DNA of 46,234 nt from Clostridia bacterium. GTDB lineage: Bacteria; Bacillota; Clostridia; Oscillospirales; Acutalibacteraceae. The stretch covers positions 1 to 46,234 of the forward strand of contig JAFRLX010000028.1 of the NCBI GenBank assembly GCA_017430965.1, written 5' to 3'. Positions 15,647 to 26,607 of the stretch are shown here, in pieces (the first letter of the stretch is position 1; each line of letters starts with the position of its first letter). A program made the translations under genes and the position numbers. The notes beneath the pieces were generated by a model. That model was given only the letters and a program-made list of their open reading frames with translations, had not been told where the DNA came from and did no database searches.

Positions 15647-17197
15647 ATGAAAAGAAAACAAGATAATATTTTTATTGAAAATGTTGTTATCTATGCTCGG
15701 TATTCAAGTGAAAAACAGAATGAACAAAGCATTGAAGGGCAAGTGGATATTTGCAAAGAGTTTGCAGAGAGAAATGGCTATAATGTTTTAAATGTGTATG
15801 CTGATAGGGCGATATCAGGAAGAAGATTTGACAGACCTCAATTTCAGAAAATGATTTGTGATAGTAATTCTAAAGAATTTCAGGCAATTTTGGTTTACAA
15901 GTTAGACCGATTTGGCAGAGATAAAGACCAAACAGGTGTATTTAGAGCATTACTAAAACAACGAGGGGTAAAAGTTATTTCAGCAACTGAAAATATACCC
16001 GAGAATGGAATGGGAGTTGTTTTAGAAGGCGTCATTGATGGAATGAATGAGTTTTATTCTATCAACCTATCAGAAAATGTGAGCCGTGGAATGAATCAAA
16101 ATGCTCATTCGTGTAAATCTAATGGCGGAAAAATTCCATTTGGATATAAAACTGTTGATAAACAAATTGTGCTTGATGAGCAGAGATGTAAATATGTTCC
16201 TATTATTTTTCAGATGTATAACGAAGGAACAATGATTAAAGATATTATTTCATATTTAAACGAAATGGGGGTTAGAAATTCTCGTGGCAAACCATTAGTT
16301 TATAACAGTATTAATTCAATCTTAAAAAACAGAAAATACTTAGGAATTTATAGATATAATGGTTTTGAGATACCTGACGCAATTCCGAGATTAGTAAGTG
16401 ATGAACAGTTTTCTCAAGCACAGAAACAAATGGAAAAAAACAAACACCATAGAACAAGAAATAAGGCGAAAGAGGAATATTTACTGACTACTAAATTATT
16501 CTGCGGCGATTGTAAATGCAAAATGGTTGGTAACTCGGCAAAATCACACACGGGCAAGATATATAGATACTATGTTTGCAAGCAATGTAAGCGAAAAATA
16601 TCTAAGAATGAGATTGAGTCTTTTGTTGTTGACCATAGCAAGTCATTATTAACAAAAAAGAATATCAAACTTATTACTAGAGAGTTAATCAGAATAAACC
16701 GTAGTGAACCTGAAAATCTCAATCTGAAGCAATTAAAAAGTGAGTTAAGAAAAAAAGAAAAGGAAATGAACAATTTAATTGACTCATTAAAAGAATGTGA
16801 GTTTGCAGAAATTAGAAGTTTAATTTTTAATAATATGAATTGTGTAGAGAATGAAATTCAAGACATTAAAAATCAAATTTCCATGGAAAAAATGAAAATT
16901 TATCATTTTACAGAAGAAGAAATCAAATCATTTTTAGTGAGATTAAAGAACAATGATATTTCCAGTAAGTTTTATAATAAAACCCTCATTGATGTTTTTG
17001 TTAACAAGGTCTTTATCTATGATGATAAGATTACTATTGTGTTTAATATTGGCGAATCACTAACTTCATTTAATGATTTAAACCTAAATCAGATTGAAAA
17101 TGAAAGTAATAATAATGTGGGTTTGGATAATACCCCAAAAGGTTCACCAAATAAATACAGGTACCCTTTTGGGTGCCTGTATTTATTTTTAAAGTAA
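15647..17197 (+). CDS. Large serine recombinase (integrase)
   Basis: This 516-aa protein has the N-terminal resolvase domain (YARYSSEKQ, Ser20; LDRFGRDK; VLEGVIDGMNEF), a recombinase domain beginning about residue 160, and a zinc beta-ribbon (LFCGDCKCKM ... YYVCKQCKRK), then a long Glu/Lys/Asn coiled-coil. It is the likely integrase/excisionase-recombinase of the element. ATG 15647 follows AAAGG with about 10 nt spacing; an upstream start at 15617 would overlap the resolvase gene. The last 14 codons run over a terminator hairpin, so the C-terminal tail (from about TPKGSP) looks like readthrough of a non-coding site. In intact relatives the frame may end earlier. Confidence 0.9.
   Translation: MKRKQDNIFIENVVIYARYSSEKQNEQSIEGQVDICKEFAERNGYNVLNVYADRAISGRRFDRPQFQKMICDSNSKEFQAILVYKLDRFGRDKDQTGVFRALLKQRGVKVISATENIPENGMGVVLEGVIDGMNEFYSINLSENVSRGMNQNAHSCKSNGGKIPFGYKTVDKQIVLDEQRCKYVPIIFQMYNEGTMIKDIISYLNEMGVRNSRGKPLVYNSINSILKNRKYLGIYRYNGFEIPDAIPRLVSDEQFSQAQKQMEKNKHHRTRNKAKEEYLLTTKLFCGDCKCKMVGNSAKSHTGKIYRYYVCKQCKRKISKNEIESFVVDHSKSLLTKKNIKLITRELIRINRSEPENLNLKQLKSELRKKEKEMNNLIDSLKECEFAEIRSLIFNNMNCVENEIQDIKNQISMEKMKIYHFTEEEIKSFLVRLKNNDISSKFYNKTLIDVFVNKVFIYDDKITIVFNIGESLTSFNDLNLNQIENESNNNVGLDNTPKGSPNKYRYPFGCLYLFLK
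17149..17190 (+). terminator. Hairpin inside the 3' end of the recombinase gene
   Basis: AAATAAATACAGGTACCC (17149-17166) and GGGTGCCTGTATTTATTT (17171-17188) pair with one G-T pair and a 4-nt loop, followed by TT. It overlaps the last codons of the recombinase. Confidence 0.7.
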
Positions 17198-17213
17198 GCG
17201 GGAATCGAACCCT
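17195..17213 (-). other. tRNA T-arm-like fragment next to the right end
   Basis: On the minus strand GGGTTCGATTCCC matches the core of a tRNA T arm, as in the tRNA-Lys of this window. The stem outside GGG/CCC no longer pairs and no other tRNA arms are nearby. It may be a relic of a tRNA 3' end. Confidence 0.35.
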
Positions 17214-17251
17214 GTTTAAATATGAATAAAATCTGTTCGCCAAAAAACTAA

Positions 17252-17263
17252 ACAAAATTTTGT
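17252..17263. repeat. Candidate right attachment core (ACAAAATTTTGT)
   Basis: Identical to 10841-10852. Host sequence would resume just before the promoter at 17286. Confidence 0.45.
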
Positions 17264-17285
17264 AAATATTTCCACTGCCCTACCC

Positions 17286-17314
17286 TTGAAAATTTCTTAA
17301 CAATGCGCTACAAT
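17286..17314 (+). promoter_or_regulatory. Sigma-A promoter of the DUF1292 gene
   Basis: TTGAAA (17286-17291), 17 bp, TACAAT (17309-17314). The expected start near 17321 leaves a 24-nt leader with AAAGGTG before the ATG at 17345. Confidence 0.75.
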
Positions 17315-17344
17315 AAAAACAGAAACATGAAAGGTGCATTGATT

Positions 17345-17659
17345 ATGGATGAAATGAATGAATACAACCCCGATATTGTAACGGTTGAGGATGAAAACGG
17401 CAAAGAACACACCTTTGAAATTGCCGATGCCATCGAAACGGATGATGCAAGATATGTGGCACTCATTCCGGTATATGATGACCCTGAAGAAATCCTTTCC
17501 GGCGACGGCGAACTGATTATTCTTGAAGTGCTTGAAGAAAACGGCAACGAGATTTTAGCACCGATTGAAGATGAGGATTTGTTTGATGAAATCGCCTCCA
17601 TCTTTGAAGAACGGCTTGAAGAGCTTTATGAAATCGAGCCGCTCGATTTAGACCAATAA
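17345..17659 (+). CDS. DUF1292 family protein (YrzB-like)
   Basis: A 104-aa acidic cytoplasmic protein with the DUF1292 pattern: VEDENGKEHTFEIADAIE followed by YVALIPVYDD, LIILEV, and a C-terminal EIASIFEERLEEL helix. The family is of unknown function and common in Firmicutes near alaS/ruvX and mltG. I chose ATG 17345 rather than the upstream 17327 because the latter would lie only some 6 nt from the predicted transcription start and has no ribosome binding site. It is the first host gene to the right of the mobile element. Confidence 0.85.
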   Translation: MDEMNEYNPDIVTVEDENGKEHTFEIADAIETDDARYVALIPVYDDPEEILSGDGELIILEVLEENGNEILAPIEDEDLFDEIASIFEERLEELYEIEPLDLDQ

Positions 17660-17717
17660 TTAAAAATCCTGCTGTGTGCGACCATCATTAGCAACTTAAC
17701 CCAACACACTATTTATA

Positions 17718-17866
17718 GGGATTTGCCTCGGTTGGCGGATTGCAGACCTCCCGGCTCAGGGCTTATGCGCCTGGGTTGGACGAAGGGAGCGTGAACCCGG
17801 TCGGACATCACCCACCTGTTTACGAGCAGGTTATGATTCGCAATGAACCGGCACGGCGGGTATTTT
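17718..17866 (+). ncRNA. ssrS: Probable 6S RNA
   Basis: No ORF fits here. The outer ends pair as GCC-CGGTT with AACCGG-CACGGC and GATTGC with GCAATG, giving a long broken closing stem. Inside is a CTCAGG/GCCTGGG-type terminal hairpin and, on the 3' side, ACCTG-tttacgag-CAGGT. A long duplex with a central bubble and a small 3' hairpin is the 6S layout, which mimics an open promoter to hold sigma-A RNA polymerase. A weak promoter (TTAGCA, TATTTA) lies just upstream. The boundaries are approximate, and the call rests on structure and remembered motif similarity. The remainder of 17660-17959 holds only the terminator at 17894. Confidence 0.55.
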
Positions 17867-17893
17867 TGTGAGATAATGTATTATTTCATGCCA

Positions 17894-17926
17894 CAAATCC
17901 ACTGAAAACTCAGTGGATTTGTTTTT
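17894..17926 (+). terminator. Terminator downstream of the 6S-like RNA
   Basis: CAAATCCACTG/CAGTGGATTTG with a 6-nt loop, followed by TTTTT. Confidence 0.85.
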
Positions 17927-17959
17927 GTATATTTAATCATAAATGCAAACACTATTACT

Positions 17960-18307
17960 ATGAAACTAAAGCAAGGAATAACAGGGTTTATCATTGGCGG
18001 CATCAATGCGCTTTTGGGTGCCGGCGGCGGATTGGTGACTGTTCCCTATTTAACAACACAGGGGCTTTCACAACAGCAGGCGCAGGCAACTTCCACCTTT
18101 ATCATTTTACCGCTAACAATCATAAGCACTTTGCTCTACGGACAGCAACATTTATTCTCTCTTCGCGAAGCTGCGGTGTTTCTGCCGGGCGGTATCATCG
18201 GTGCGGTATTGGGAGGCATTTTTCTCGGTAAAATCCCTGCAAAACCGTTAAAACTTATTTTTTCGGCATTTATGCTCTATGCGGGGGTACGCTTACTGTG
18301 GAAATAG
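17960..18307 (+). CDS. Half-size TauE/SafE family membrane protein, subunit 1
   Basis: A 115-aa protein with four predicted membrane helices and the TauE/SafE (DUF81) signature GGINALLGAGGGLVTVPYL, followed by QAQATSTF. Full-length family members (about 250 aa) are sulfite/sulfonate-type exporters with two such repeats. The start at 17960 has no clear ribosome binding site and lies only 33 bp after the 6S terminator, so it may be leaderless or started further in. It overlaps subunit 2 by 10 nt. The two probably form a heteromeric pore. The substrate is unknown. Confidence 0.8.
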   Translation: MKLKQGITGFIIGGINALLGAGGGLVTVPYLTTQGLSQQQAQATSTFIILPLTIISTLLYGQQHLFSLREAAVFLPGGIIGAVLGGIFLGKIPAKPLKLIFSAFMLYAGVRLLWK

Positions 18308-18684
18308 TGCTCAATAGCGCTGTAAGCGTGGTTGCAGGTTTTTTGGGCGCCATCGGCGTGGGCGGCGGTTCGGTGCTGATTTTGTATTTAACGCTGTTTC
18401 TTTCCATGCCGCAGCTGCAGGCACAAGGCACAAACCTGCTCTTTTTTATTCCCTGCTCGGTTGTGGGACTATGCTTTCATATCAAACACAAACTGGTTGA
18501 CTTTCGACAAGCTTTGCCGCTCATTTTCTTTGGTGCAGCAGGTGTGCTTCTCGGCTTCTTTCTCAACCGACATTTCGATGAAACACTCCTGCGTAAGTTC
18601 TTCGGCGCCTTTGTGCTGCTTATAGCTGCTACACAGATTTATTCTCTGTTTAAAAATAATCGCCCACTGAACACTGAAAACTAA
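18298..18684 (+). CDS. Half-size TauE/SafE family membrane protein, subunit 2
   Basis: A 128-aa partner with a matching GFLGAIGVGGGSVLILYL motif, then QAQGTNLLFF and three more hydrophobic helices. GTG 18298 is preferred and follows GGGGG with about 10 nt spacing; GTG 18307 is an alternative. Split TauE/SafE pairs of this kind occur in Firmicutes. The gene ends before a strong bidirectional terminator. Confidence 0.8.
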   Translation: MEIVLNSAVSVVAGFLGAIGVGGGSVLILYLTLFLSMPQLQAQGTNLLFFIPCSVVGLCFHIKHKLVDFRQALPLIFFGAAGVLLGFFLNRHFDETLLRKFFGAFVLLIAATQIYSLFKNNRPLNTEN

Positions 18685-18717
18685 AAAATGGCTTGAGAAA
18701 ATCTCAAGCCATTTTTT
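18683..18717. terminator. Bidirectional terminator between the TauE pair and groEL
   Basis: ATGGCTTGAGA/TCTCAAGCCAT with an A run before and a T run after, located between convergent genes. Confidence 0.9.
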
Positions 18718-18718
18718 C

Positions 18719-20651
<1,933 letters not shown>

Positions 20652-21293
20652 TTATATACCCCATTTCTCTCCTATTAATATTTGATAAATCTTCGGTAAT
20701 TTCCCGCTTTTTTCGAGCCATTTGTAAATTGCTTTGGCAATAAAATAGCCTATTACGCCGAGTAAGGCACCGATAATCATACCGGCAAACACATCAGTCG
20801 GGTAATGCACGCACACATAGATGCGCGAAGCTGCAATGATAAAGGCTAATATCAATGCGGGAATACACCATGCTTTTTTCTTCTTTGGCAGTGCCAGTGT
20901 CAAAGCTAATGCCGCCGCAAAGCTTGAAGCGGTGTGCCCTGACGGGAATGAAGAATCACCGGGAATGCTTACAAGCCGTTGTCCGACATATTCTTTGGTA
21001 ATAAAGTCGAACTCTGCCCCAACCCAAGGCCGCGGTCGGTCAATGAAAACTTTGAGCAAACCGTTGACAACAATCACATCGAGCACCAAAGCGCCGGCTA
21101 CTATCACACCGATTTTTCTGGTCTTTTTAAACAGCAATAATACTAACGCCAATGCAATCCAAATGTACCCGTTATCGCCCAAAAAGGAAGCAACGGTCGC
21201 AATGGGTGTTAAAACACTGTCTGCCGCTGATTGGTGCAACGAATGTGCTATGTTAAAGAAAAATTCTTCAAATGAAAGAAAAGCACTAAACAT
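20652..21293 (-). CDS. PAP2-family membrane phosphatase
   Basis: This is an integral membrane protein of 213 aa with the three PAP2 motifs: KVFIDRPRP (about 86-94), PSGHTASS (about 116-123) and SRIYVCVHYPTDV (about 155-167), with roughly six hydrophobic helices. Such enzymes dephosphorylate lipid phosphates, for example undecaprenyl diphosphate or phosphatidylglycerol phosphate; the substrate cannot be told. ATG 21293 follows AAAGGAGAAATCGT. It lies under the promoter and operator-like repeats of the groESL operon, an unusual partner for heat-shock genes. Confidence 0.87.
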   Translation of the reverse strand: MFSAFLSFEEFFFNIAHSLHQSAADSVLTPIATVASFLGDNGYIWIALALVLLLFKKTRKIGVIVAGALVLDVIVVNGLLKVFIDRPRPWVGAEFDFITKEYVGQRLVSIPGDSSFPSGHTASSFAAALALTLALPKKKKAWCIPALILAFIIAASRIYVCVHYPTDVFAGMIIGALLGVIGYFIAKAIYKWLEKSGKLPKIYQILIGEKWGI

Positions 21294-21315
21294 ACGATTT
21301 CTCCTTTACATAAAT

Positions 21316-21363
21316 TTAAGCACTTAAGAAAGTGCTAACGGTAAGTTAAGAGTTTCTCTTAAC
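21316..21363 (-). promoter_or_regulatory. CIRCE-like degenerate repeat and adjacent hairpin in the groE leader
   Basis: On the minus strand TTAGCACTT and AAGTGCTTAA form an inverted repeat with a spacer of only 4 nt instead of the 9 nt of CIRCE (TTAGCACTC-N9-GAGTGCTAA). A second hairpin GTTAAGAG-aaa-CTCTTAAC (21345-21363) lies just after the expected transcription start. Confidence 0.45.
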
Positions 21364-21374
21364 TCTAAGTTAAT

Positions 21375-21403
21375 AATATACTCTATATTATAAAATATGT
21401 CAA
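21375..21403 (-). promoter_or_regulatory. Sigma-A promoter of the PAP2-groESL operon
   Basis: On the minus strand TTGACA (21398-21403), 17 bp, TATATT (21375-21380). Confidence 0.75.
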
Positions 21404-21449
21404 CTCAATCGTATGTTAATTTTTTATTAACGGCTGCCTGCTGCCATAA

Positions 21450-22019
21450 CTAAGACTTTATAATCGGTTGCAGCTGTGTGCCTTCAAGCGCCGCATTGAG
21501 CGCCAATTCCGTATAGTCAAAGTCCGCAACTACCGAGCGCGGTTTGCGATAAGGGTCATCCTGCTCCATCGGCACAAAAAAGATGTTGCGCATATTGAGC
21601 AATGCTCCGATATTCTTCGCGGCGTTACCGAGCGCATCATTGCTTGAAACCGCCAACAGCACCGGGCGCGCATTGCGCAAATGTGATTTAACAGCCATCA
21701 ACACCGGTGTGTCCACAATTCCCGCCGCCAGCTTTGCCAGCGTGTTGCCGCTGCAAGGCTCAACAAGCAAAATATCAAACAGTTTTTTTGGACCAATCGG
21801 CTCGGCACCCTGAATGGTATGAATGATTGGTGCGCCGCAAACTTTTTCTATGCTTTCCCTAAAATCGGCGGCTATTCCGAACTTTGTATCTAAATGATAC
21901 GCGTTAAAAGACATAATCGGTGTCACATTATGTCCGGCAGCGGTTAAAATTTTCATTTGTTCAATCGCTCTTTCAAACGTGCAGAAGGAACCTGTAAGGG
22001 CAAAACCGATATTACTCAT
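21450..22019 (-). CDS. spoVFB: Dipicolinate synthase subunit B
   Basis: SpoVFB is the flavoprotein-like subunit of dipicolinate synthase, made in the mother cell to load spores with dipicolinic acid. The Rossmann-like start IGFALTGSFCTFERAIEQM, central EPIGPKKLFDILLVEPCSGNTLAK and NDALGNAAKN blocks are family features. I prefer ATG 22019, 6 nt after GGAGG, for a 189-aa product; a GTG six bases upstream coincides with the Shine-Dalgarno. It overlaps spoVFA by 8 nt. Confidence 0.93.
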   Translation of the reverse strand: MSNIGFALTGSFCTFERAIEQMKILTAAGHNVTPIMSFNAYHLDTKFGIAADFRESIEKVCGAPIIHTIQGAEPIGPKKLFDILLVEPCSGNTLAKLAAGIVDTPVLMAVKSHLRNARPVLLAVSSNDALGNAAKNIGALLNMRNIFFVPMEQDDPYRKPRSVVADFDYTELALNAALEGTQLQPIIKS

Positions 22020-22854
22020 ACGCACCCTCCGCTAACTGTTCGCTGACAATTTGCGCAAAGAGCTCTCCTGCACTCTCCGGCGCATATTTACCGGGCACGG
22101 AGGAAAAGGCAATGTAGTTTAGATTCTCATAGTCTGCTTTGAGCGCCAAATCAATATAAGGCACCTTGAGCGCCTCTATCACACTGTTTTTAAACAACTT
22201 TGCAGGCACGGTATTGATAATCAAATCATAGCCGCTCAAATCCCCAAGCTGCGCGATACTTTTGGGTTTTGCACCAAGCAGCTTTGCAAAGGTTAAATCG
22301 CTCTTTTTTCTGGCTGCCACCGTGATATTCATTTTAAATGCCGAAAGCAGTCTCAAAAGCTGCTTTGCGATGCGCCCGAAACCGATAATTAAGACAGACT
22401 GTGAAAAAAGAGCACGACCGGTGCATGCCATCAGCTTTTCGACGGTTCCTTCCGCGGTCAGGTACGCATTGCTAAGCGTGACCGATTCAAGCGAAAGAAA
22501 ATCGGTAAAAGGGACATGTTTTGCTTCTAAATACTTTTTTGTTTGGGCATCATATTTGCCTCCGAACACGATTTTATCCTCAGTAATAAAGGGTAAAATT
22601 TCTTCTTTTTTGAGTTTGCGCTCACTCAGCGGCGCAAACAGATACGAATCTATGGTAAAAGGGGTAGGCAAAACAATGACATCCGCTAAAATAACAGCGA
22701 TTTTCGGGTTATGAAATACCATCAGTTCCTCCGGAATGTGCTCGGCTTTTTCGAAACCGAAGAGCGATACTTCATAACCGCAATCATACAAGCTTTTAGC
22801 GCAGTAAAGCTGCCTTTCATCTCCCCCGATGAACAAAATATTGCGTTTGTCCAT
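22012..22854 (-). CDS. spoVFA: Dipicolinate synthase subunit A
   Basis: SpoVFA is the dehydrogenase-like subunit of dipicolinate synthase. The N-terminus NILFIGGDERQLYCAKSL and the NAD-binding VLIIGFGRIAKQLLRLL (about 155-171) with a following VAARKKSDL fit the family. I chose ATG 22854 because GGGGAGG lies 8-9 nt upstream; an ATG 18 bases earlier would fall on the 5' side of that site. The product is 280 aa. It forms the spoVFAB operon, which in Bacillus is sigma-K controlled; a matching promoter is seen upstream. Confidence 0.93.
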   Translation of the reverse strand: MDKRNILFIGGDERQLYCAKSLYDCGYEVSLFGFEKAEHIPEELMVFHNPKIAVILADVIVLPTPFTIDSYLFAPLSERKLKKEEILPFITEDKIVFGGKYDAQTKKYLEAKHVPFTDFLSLESVTLSNAYLTAEGTVEKLMACTGRALFSQSVLIIGFGRIAKQLLRLLSAFKMNITVAARKKSDLTFAKLLGAKPKSIAQLGDLSGYDLIINTVPAKLFKNSVIEALKVPYIDLALKADYENLNYIAFSSVPGKYAPESAGELFAQIVSEQLAEGAYE

Positions 22855-22886
22855 TAAAAATAACCTCCCCATGAATGTTTCTCTAA

Positions 22887-22916
22887 CATCCTATGAGGAG
22901 AGATTGGGATTGGTGC
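22887..22916 (-). promoter_or_regulatory. Candidate sigma-K promoter of spoVFAB
   Basis: On the minus strand GCACC (22912-22916) is followed by 16 bp and CATAGGATG (22887-22895), resembling the sigma-K pattern gCACm-N14-gnCATAnnnTA except for the last base. No good sigma-A promoter is seen between murC and spoVFA. Matched by eye. Confidence 0.5.
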
Positions 22917-22943
22917 AAATAAGGATTTTGCGATGCAAAACAC

Positions 22944-24323
22944 TTATTTTTCGAGCCTTTCAATCATCATTTTTGCAGCTTTATAAATATCGCCGCAGCC
23001 GAGAGTAATAATCAAATCGCCTGCTTGTGCAATAGACACGGTGTAATCGGCAATTTCTTCAAAAGTATTAAACCATACGCTGCCGGGGATTTTTTCTGCC
23101 AAATCCTTCGTGTAAATATTGTAAGTATTGATTTCTCTTGAACCCATGATTTCGCTCATAATGCAAATGTCGGGAATTTGGAGCACTTCGACAAATTCAT
23201 CGAAATGGTCATAGGTGCGCGAGAAGGTAAAGGGCTGAAAGACAGCAATGACTCTCTTGTAGCCCATCTCCATTGCTGCTTCCAAAGTGACTTTTAGCTC
23301 TGCCGGATGGTGAGCATAGTCATCGGCAATGGTAATGCCCTCAATCTCCGCTAAAAATTCAAAGCGCCTGCCGGCACCGCCGAAGCTTTCGGCACCTTTT
23401 TTGATGTTTTCAAGGCTGCAGCCCTCAAAATCAGCGGAAGCAATCGCTGCTAAAGCGTTATAAACATTGTGCTTACCCGGTACCAACAAATTGATATCCA
23501 GCAGTTTTTCACCTTTTTTATACACCTCAAAGCGAGCGCGGCTGTTGTGCATGGTGATGTTTTTAGCGTAGTAATCATTACTCTCTGCAATGCCGAAAGT
23601 GACAAAAGTCTTTGTGCCCTTGTCGGCAATGTTTTCGACGGCTTCTATGGTGTTGGCATCGTCGCCGTTATAAATAACATTGTCCGCCATCGAGGCAAAT
23701 TTCGTAAACGATGCCTTTAAGTTCTCCATGGTTTTAAAATATTCCAAATGGTCGGCATCCACATTTAAAATCACGGCAGTTTTGGGCGATAACTGCAAAA
23801 AAGTGTCGTTAAACTCACAGCTTTCGCACACAAACATATCGCTTTTACCCACTCTGCCGTAAGCGTTAATGAGCGGTAATTTGCCGCCGATAACGACACT
23901 CGGGTCTTTTTGGTCCGTCATTAAAATCTGCGTGAGCATGGATGTTACGGTGGTTTTACCGTGAGTTCCGCAAACGCCGATGGTGTTCGGGAACATTCTG
24001 CTCACCGCGCCTAAAAGAATGCTTCTTTCGAAAGTCGGAATTTCCTTTTCTTTGGCGGAAGCCACTTCGGGATTAGAGTCGTTGACAGCGGCGGTATGAA
24101 TGACCATATCCGCACCGTCCACACTTTCGGGCTTGTGTCCCATAGTCACTTGAATGCCCATCGCGCGAATGCGCTTTAAAATATCACTTTCATTATTGTC
24201 GGAGCCGGTCAAAGTGTACCCCTGTGTGTGGAGAATTTCCGCGAGCGGGCACATGCCGGAGCCGCCGATACCTATCATATGAATTCTCTTGGCGGTTTTT
24301 AATAGTTCATCAATCTTTTGCAT
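22944..24323 (-). CDS. murC: UDP-N-acetylmuramate--L-alanine ligase
   Basis: MurC adds the first amino acid of the peptidoglycan peptide in the cytoplasm. The N-terminal GIGGSGMCPLAEIL, the ATP-binding GTHGKTTVTSML (about residues 116-127), HLEYF (about 185-189) and DDYAHHPAE (about 330-338) are the Mur ligase motifs. The length (459 aa) is normal. ATG 24323 has no strong ribosome binding site. It lies 96 bp after ligA on the same strand; a GAAGC/GCTTC hairpin at about 24385-24400 separates them. Confidence 0.95.
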   Translation of the reverse strand: MQKIDELLKTAKRIHMIGIGGSGMCPLAEILHTQGYTLTGSDNNESDILKRIRAMGIQVTMGHKPESVDGADMVIHTAAVNDSNPEVASAKEKEIPTFERSILLGAVSRMFPNTIGVCGTHGKTTVTSMLTQILMTDQKDPSVVIGGKLPLINAYGRVGKSDMFVCESCEFNDTFLQLSPKTAVILNVDADHLEYFKTMENLKASFTKFASMADNVIYNGDDANTIEAVENIADKGTKTFVTFGIAESNDYYAKNITMHNSRARFEVYKKGEKLLDINLLVPGKHNVYNALAAIASADFEGCSLENIKKGAESFGGAGRRFEFLAEIEGITIADDYAHHPAELKVTLEAAMEMGYKRVIAVFQPFTFSRTYDHFDEFVEVLQIPDICIMSEIMGSREINTYNIYTKDLAEKIPGSVWFNTFEEIADYTVSIAQAGDLIITLGCGDIYKAAKMMIERLEK

Positions 24324-24419
24324 AGTTTACCTCAATTTATATATCATATTAGCATATTAGCCTATTGGCATATGAGCGAGTGGCGGCGAAGCAGTGCTTC
24401 GCTTTTAAATATTACAGCT

Positions 24420-26467
<2,048 letters not shown>

Positions 26468-26492
26468 TTATTTTAAAAGATTTTTATAAAAT

Positions 26493-26557
26493 GAAAACCT
26501 CCCGCAAGTGAATCACCAACAGAAATAAGCGGTTGGCAAATTTGACGGTAGGCTTTC
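26493..26557. repeat. 65-bp imperfect palindrome between feoAB and ligA
   Basis: The outer arms GAAAACCTCCCG (26493-26504) and CGGTAGGCTTTC (26546-26557) pair with two mismatches. Inside, CAAGT can pair with ATTTG and CCAAC (26516-26520) with GTTGG (26532-26536), giving one long broken stem. It may be a REP- or MITE-like repeat or the feoAB terminator. I recognise no riboswitch. Confidence 0.5.
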
Positions 26558-26607
26558 AAAGTATTTTATTAAAAATAAAAAAATTCAGTCAGTTAGAGTC
26601 ATTATGC

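Larger units (their letters stand above)
10841..17263. mobile_element. Small integrated element with serine recombinase, helicase and XRE/Cro switch
   Basis: About 6.4 kb between tRNA-Lys and the promoter of the DUF1292 gene differs from its surroundings: it is clearly AT-rich, its genes have different codon use, and it carries a large serine recombinase, a small serine resolvase, an AAA+ helicase, a divergent repressor/Cro pair and unknown proteins. Both ends hold the identical palindrome ACAAAATTTTGT. Joining the outer flanks would rebuild a simple intergenic region between the tRNA-Lys terminator and an intact promoter. I see no relaxase, coupling protein, capsid, terminase or lysis gene. 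It may therefore be a satellite, mobilizable island or decayed larger element. The boundaries are inferred. Confidence 0.75.

Noticed and set aside
17195..17213. Complete tRNA gene at the element's right end
   Set aside because: Only a T-arm-like core is present; no anticodon, D or acceptor arm pairs.
10841..17263. Complete prophage or conjugative element
   Set aside because: No capsid, terminase, lysis, relaxase or coupling-protein gene is visible.
21316..21338. Standard CIRCE element
   Set aside because: The half-site spacing is 4 nt rather than 9, so I list it as CIRCE-like only.
26493..26557. Riboswitch before ligA
   Set aside because: No known riboswitch core was recognised; the arms pair as a single palindrome.
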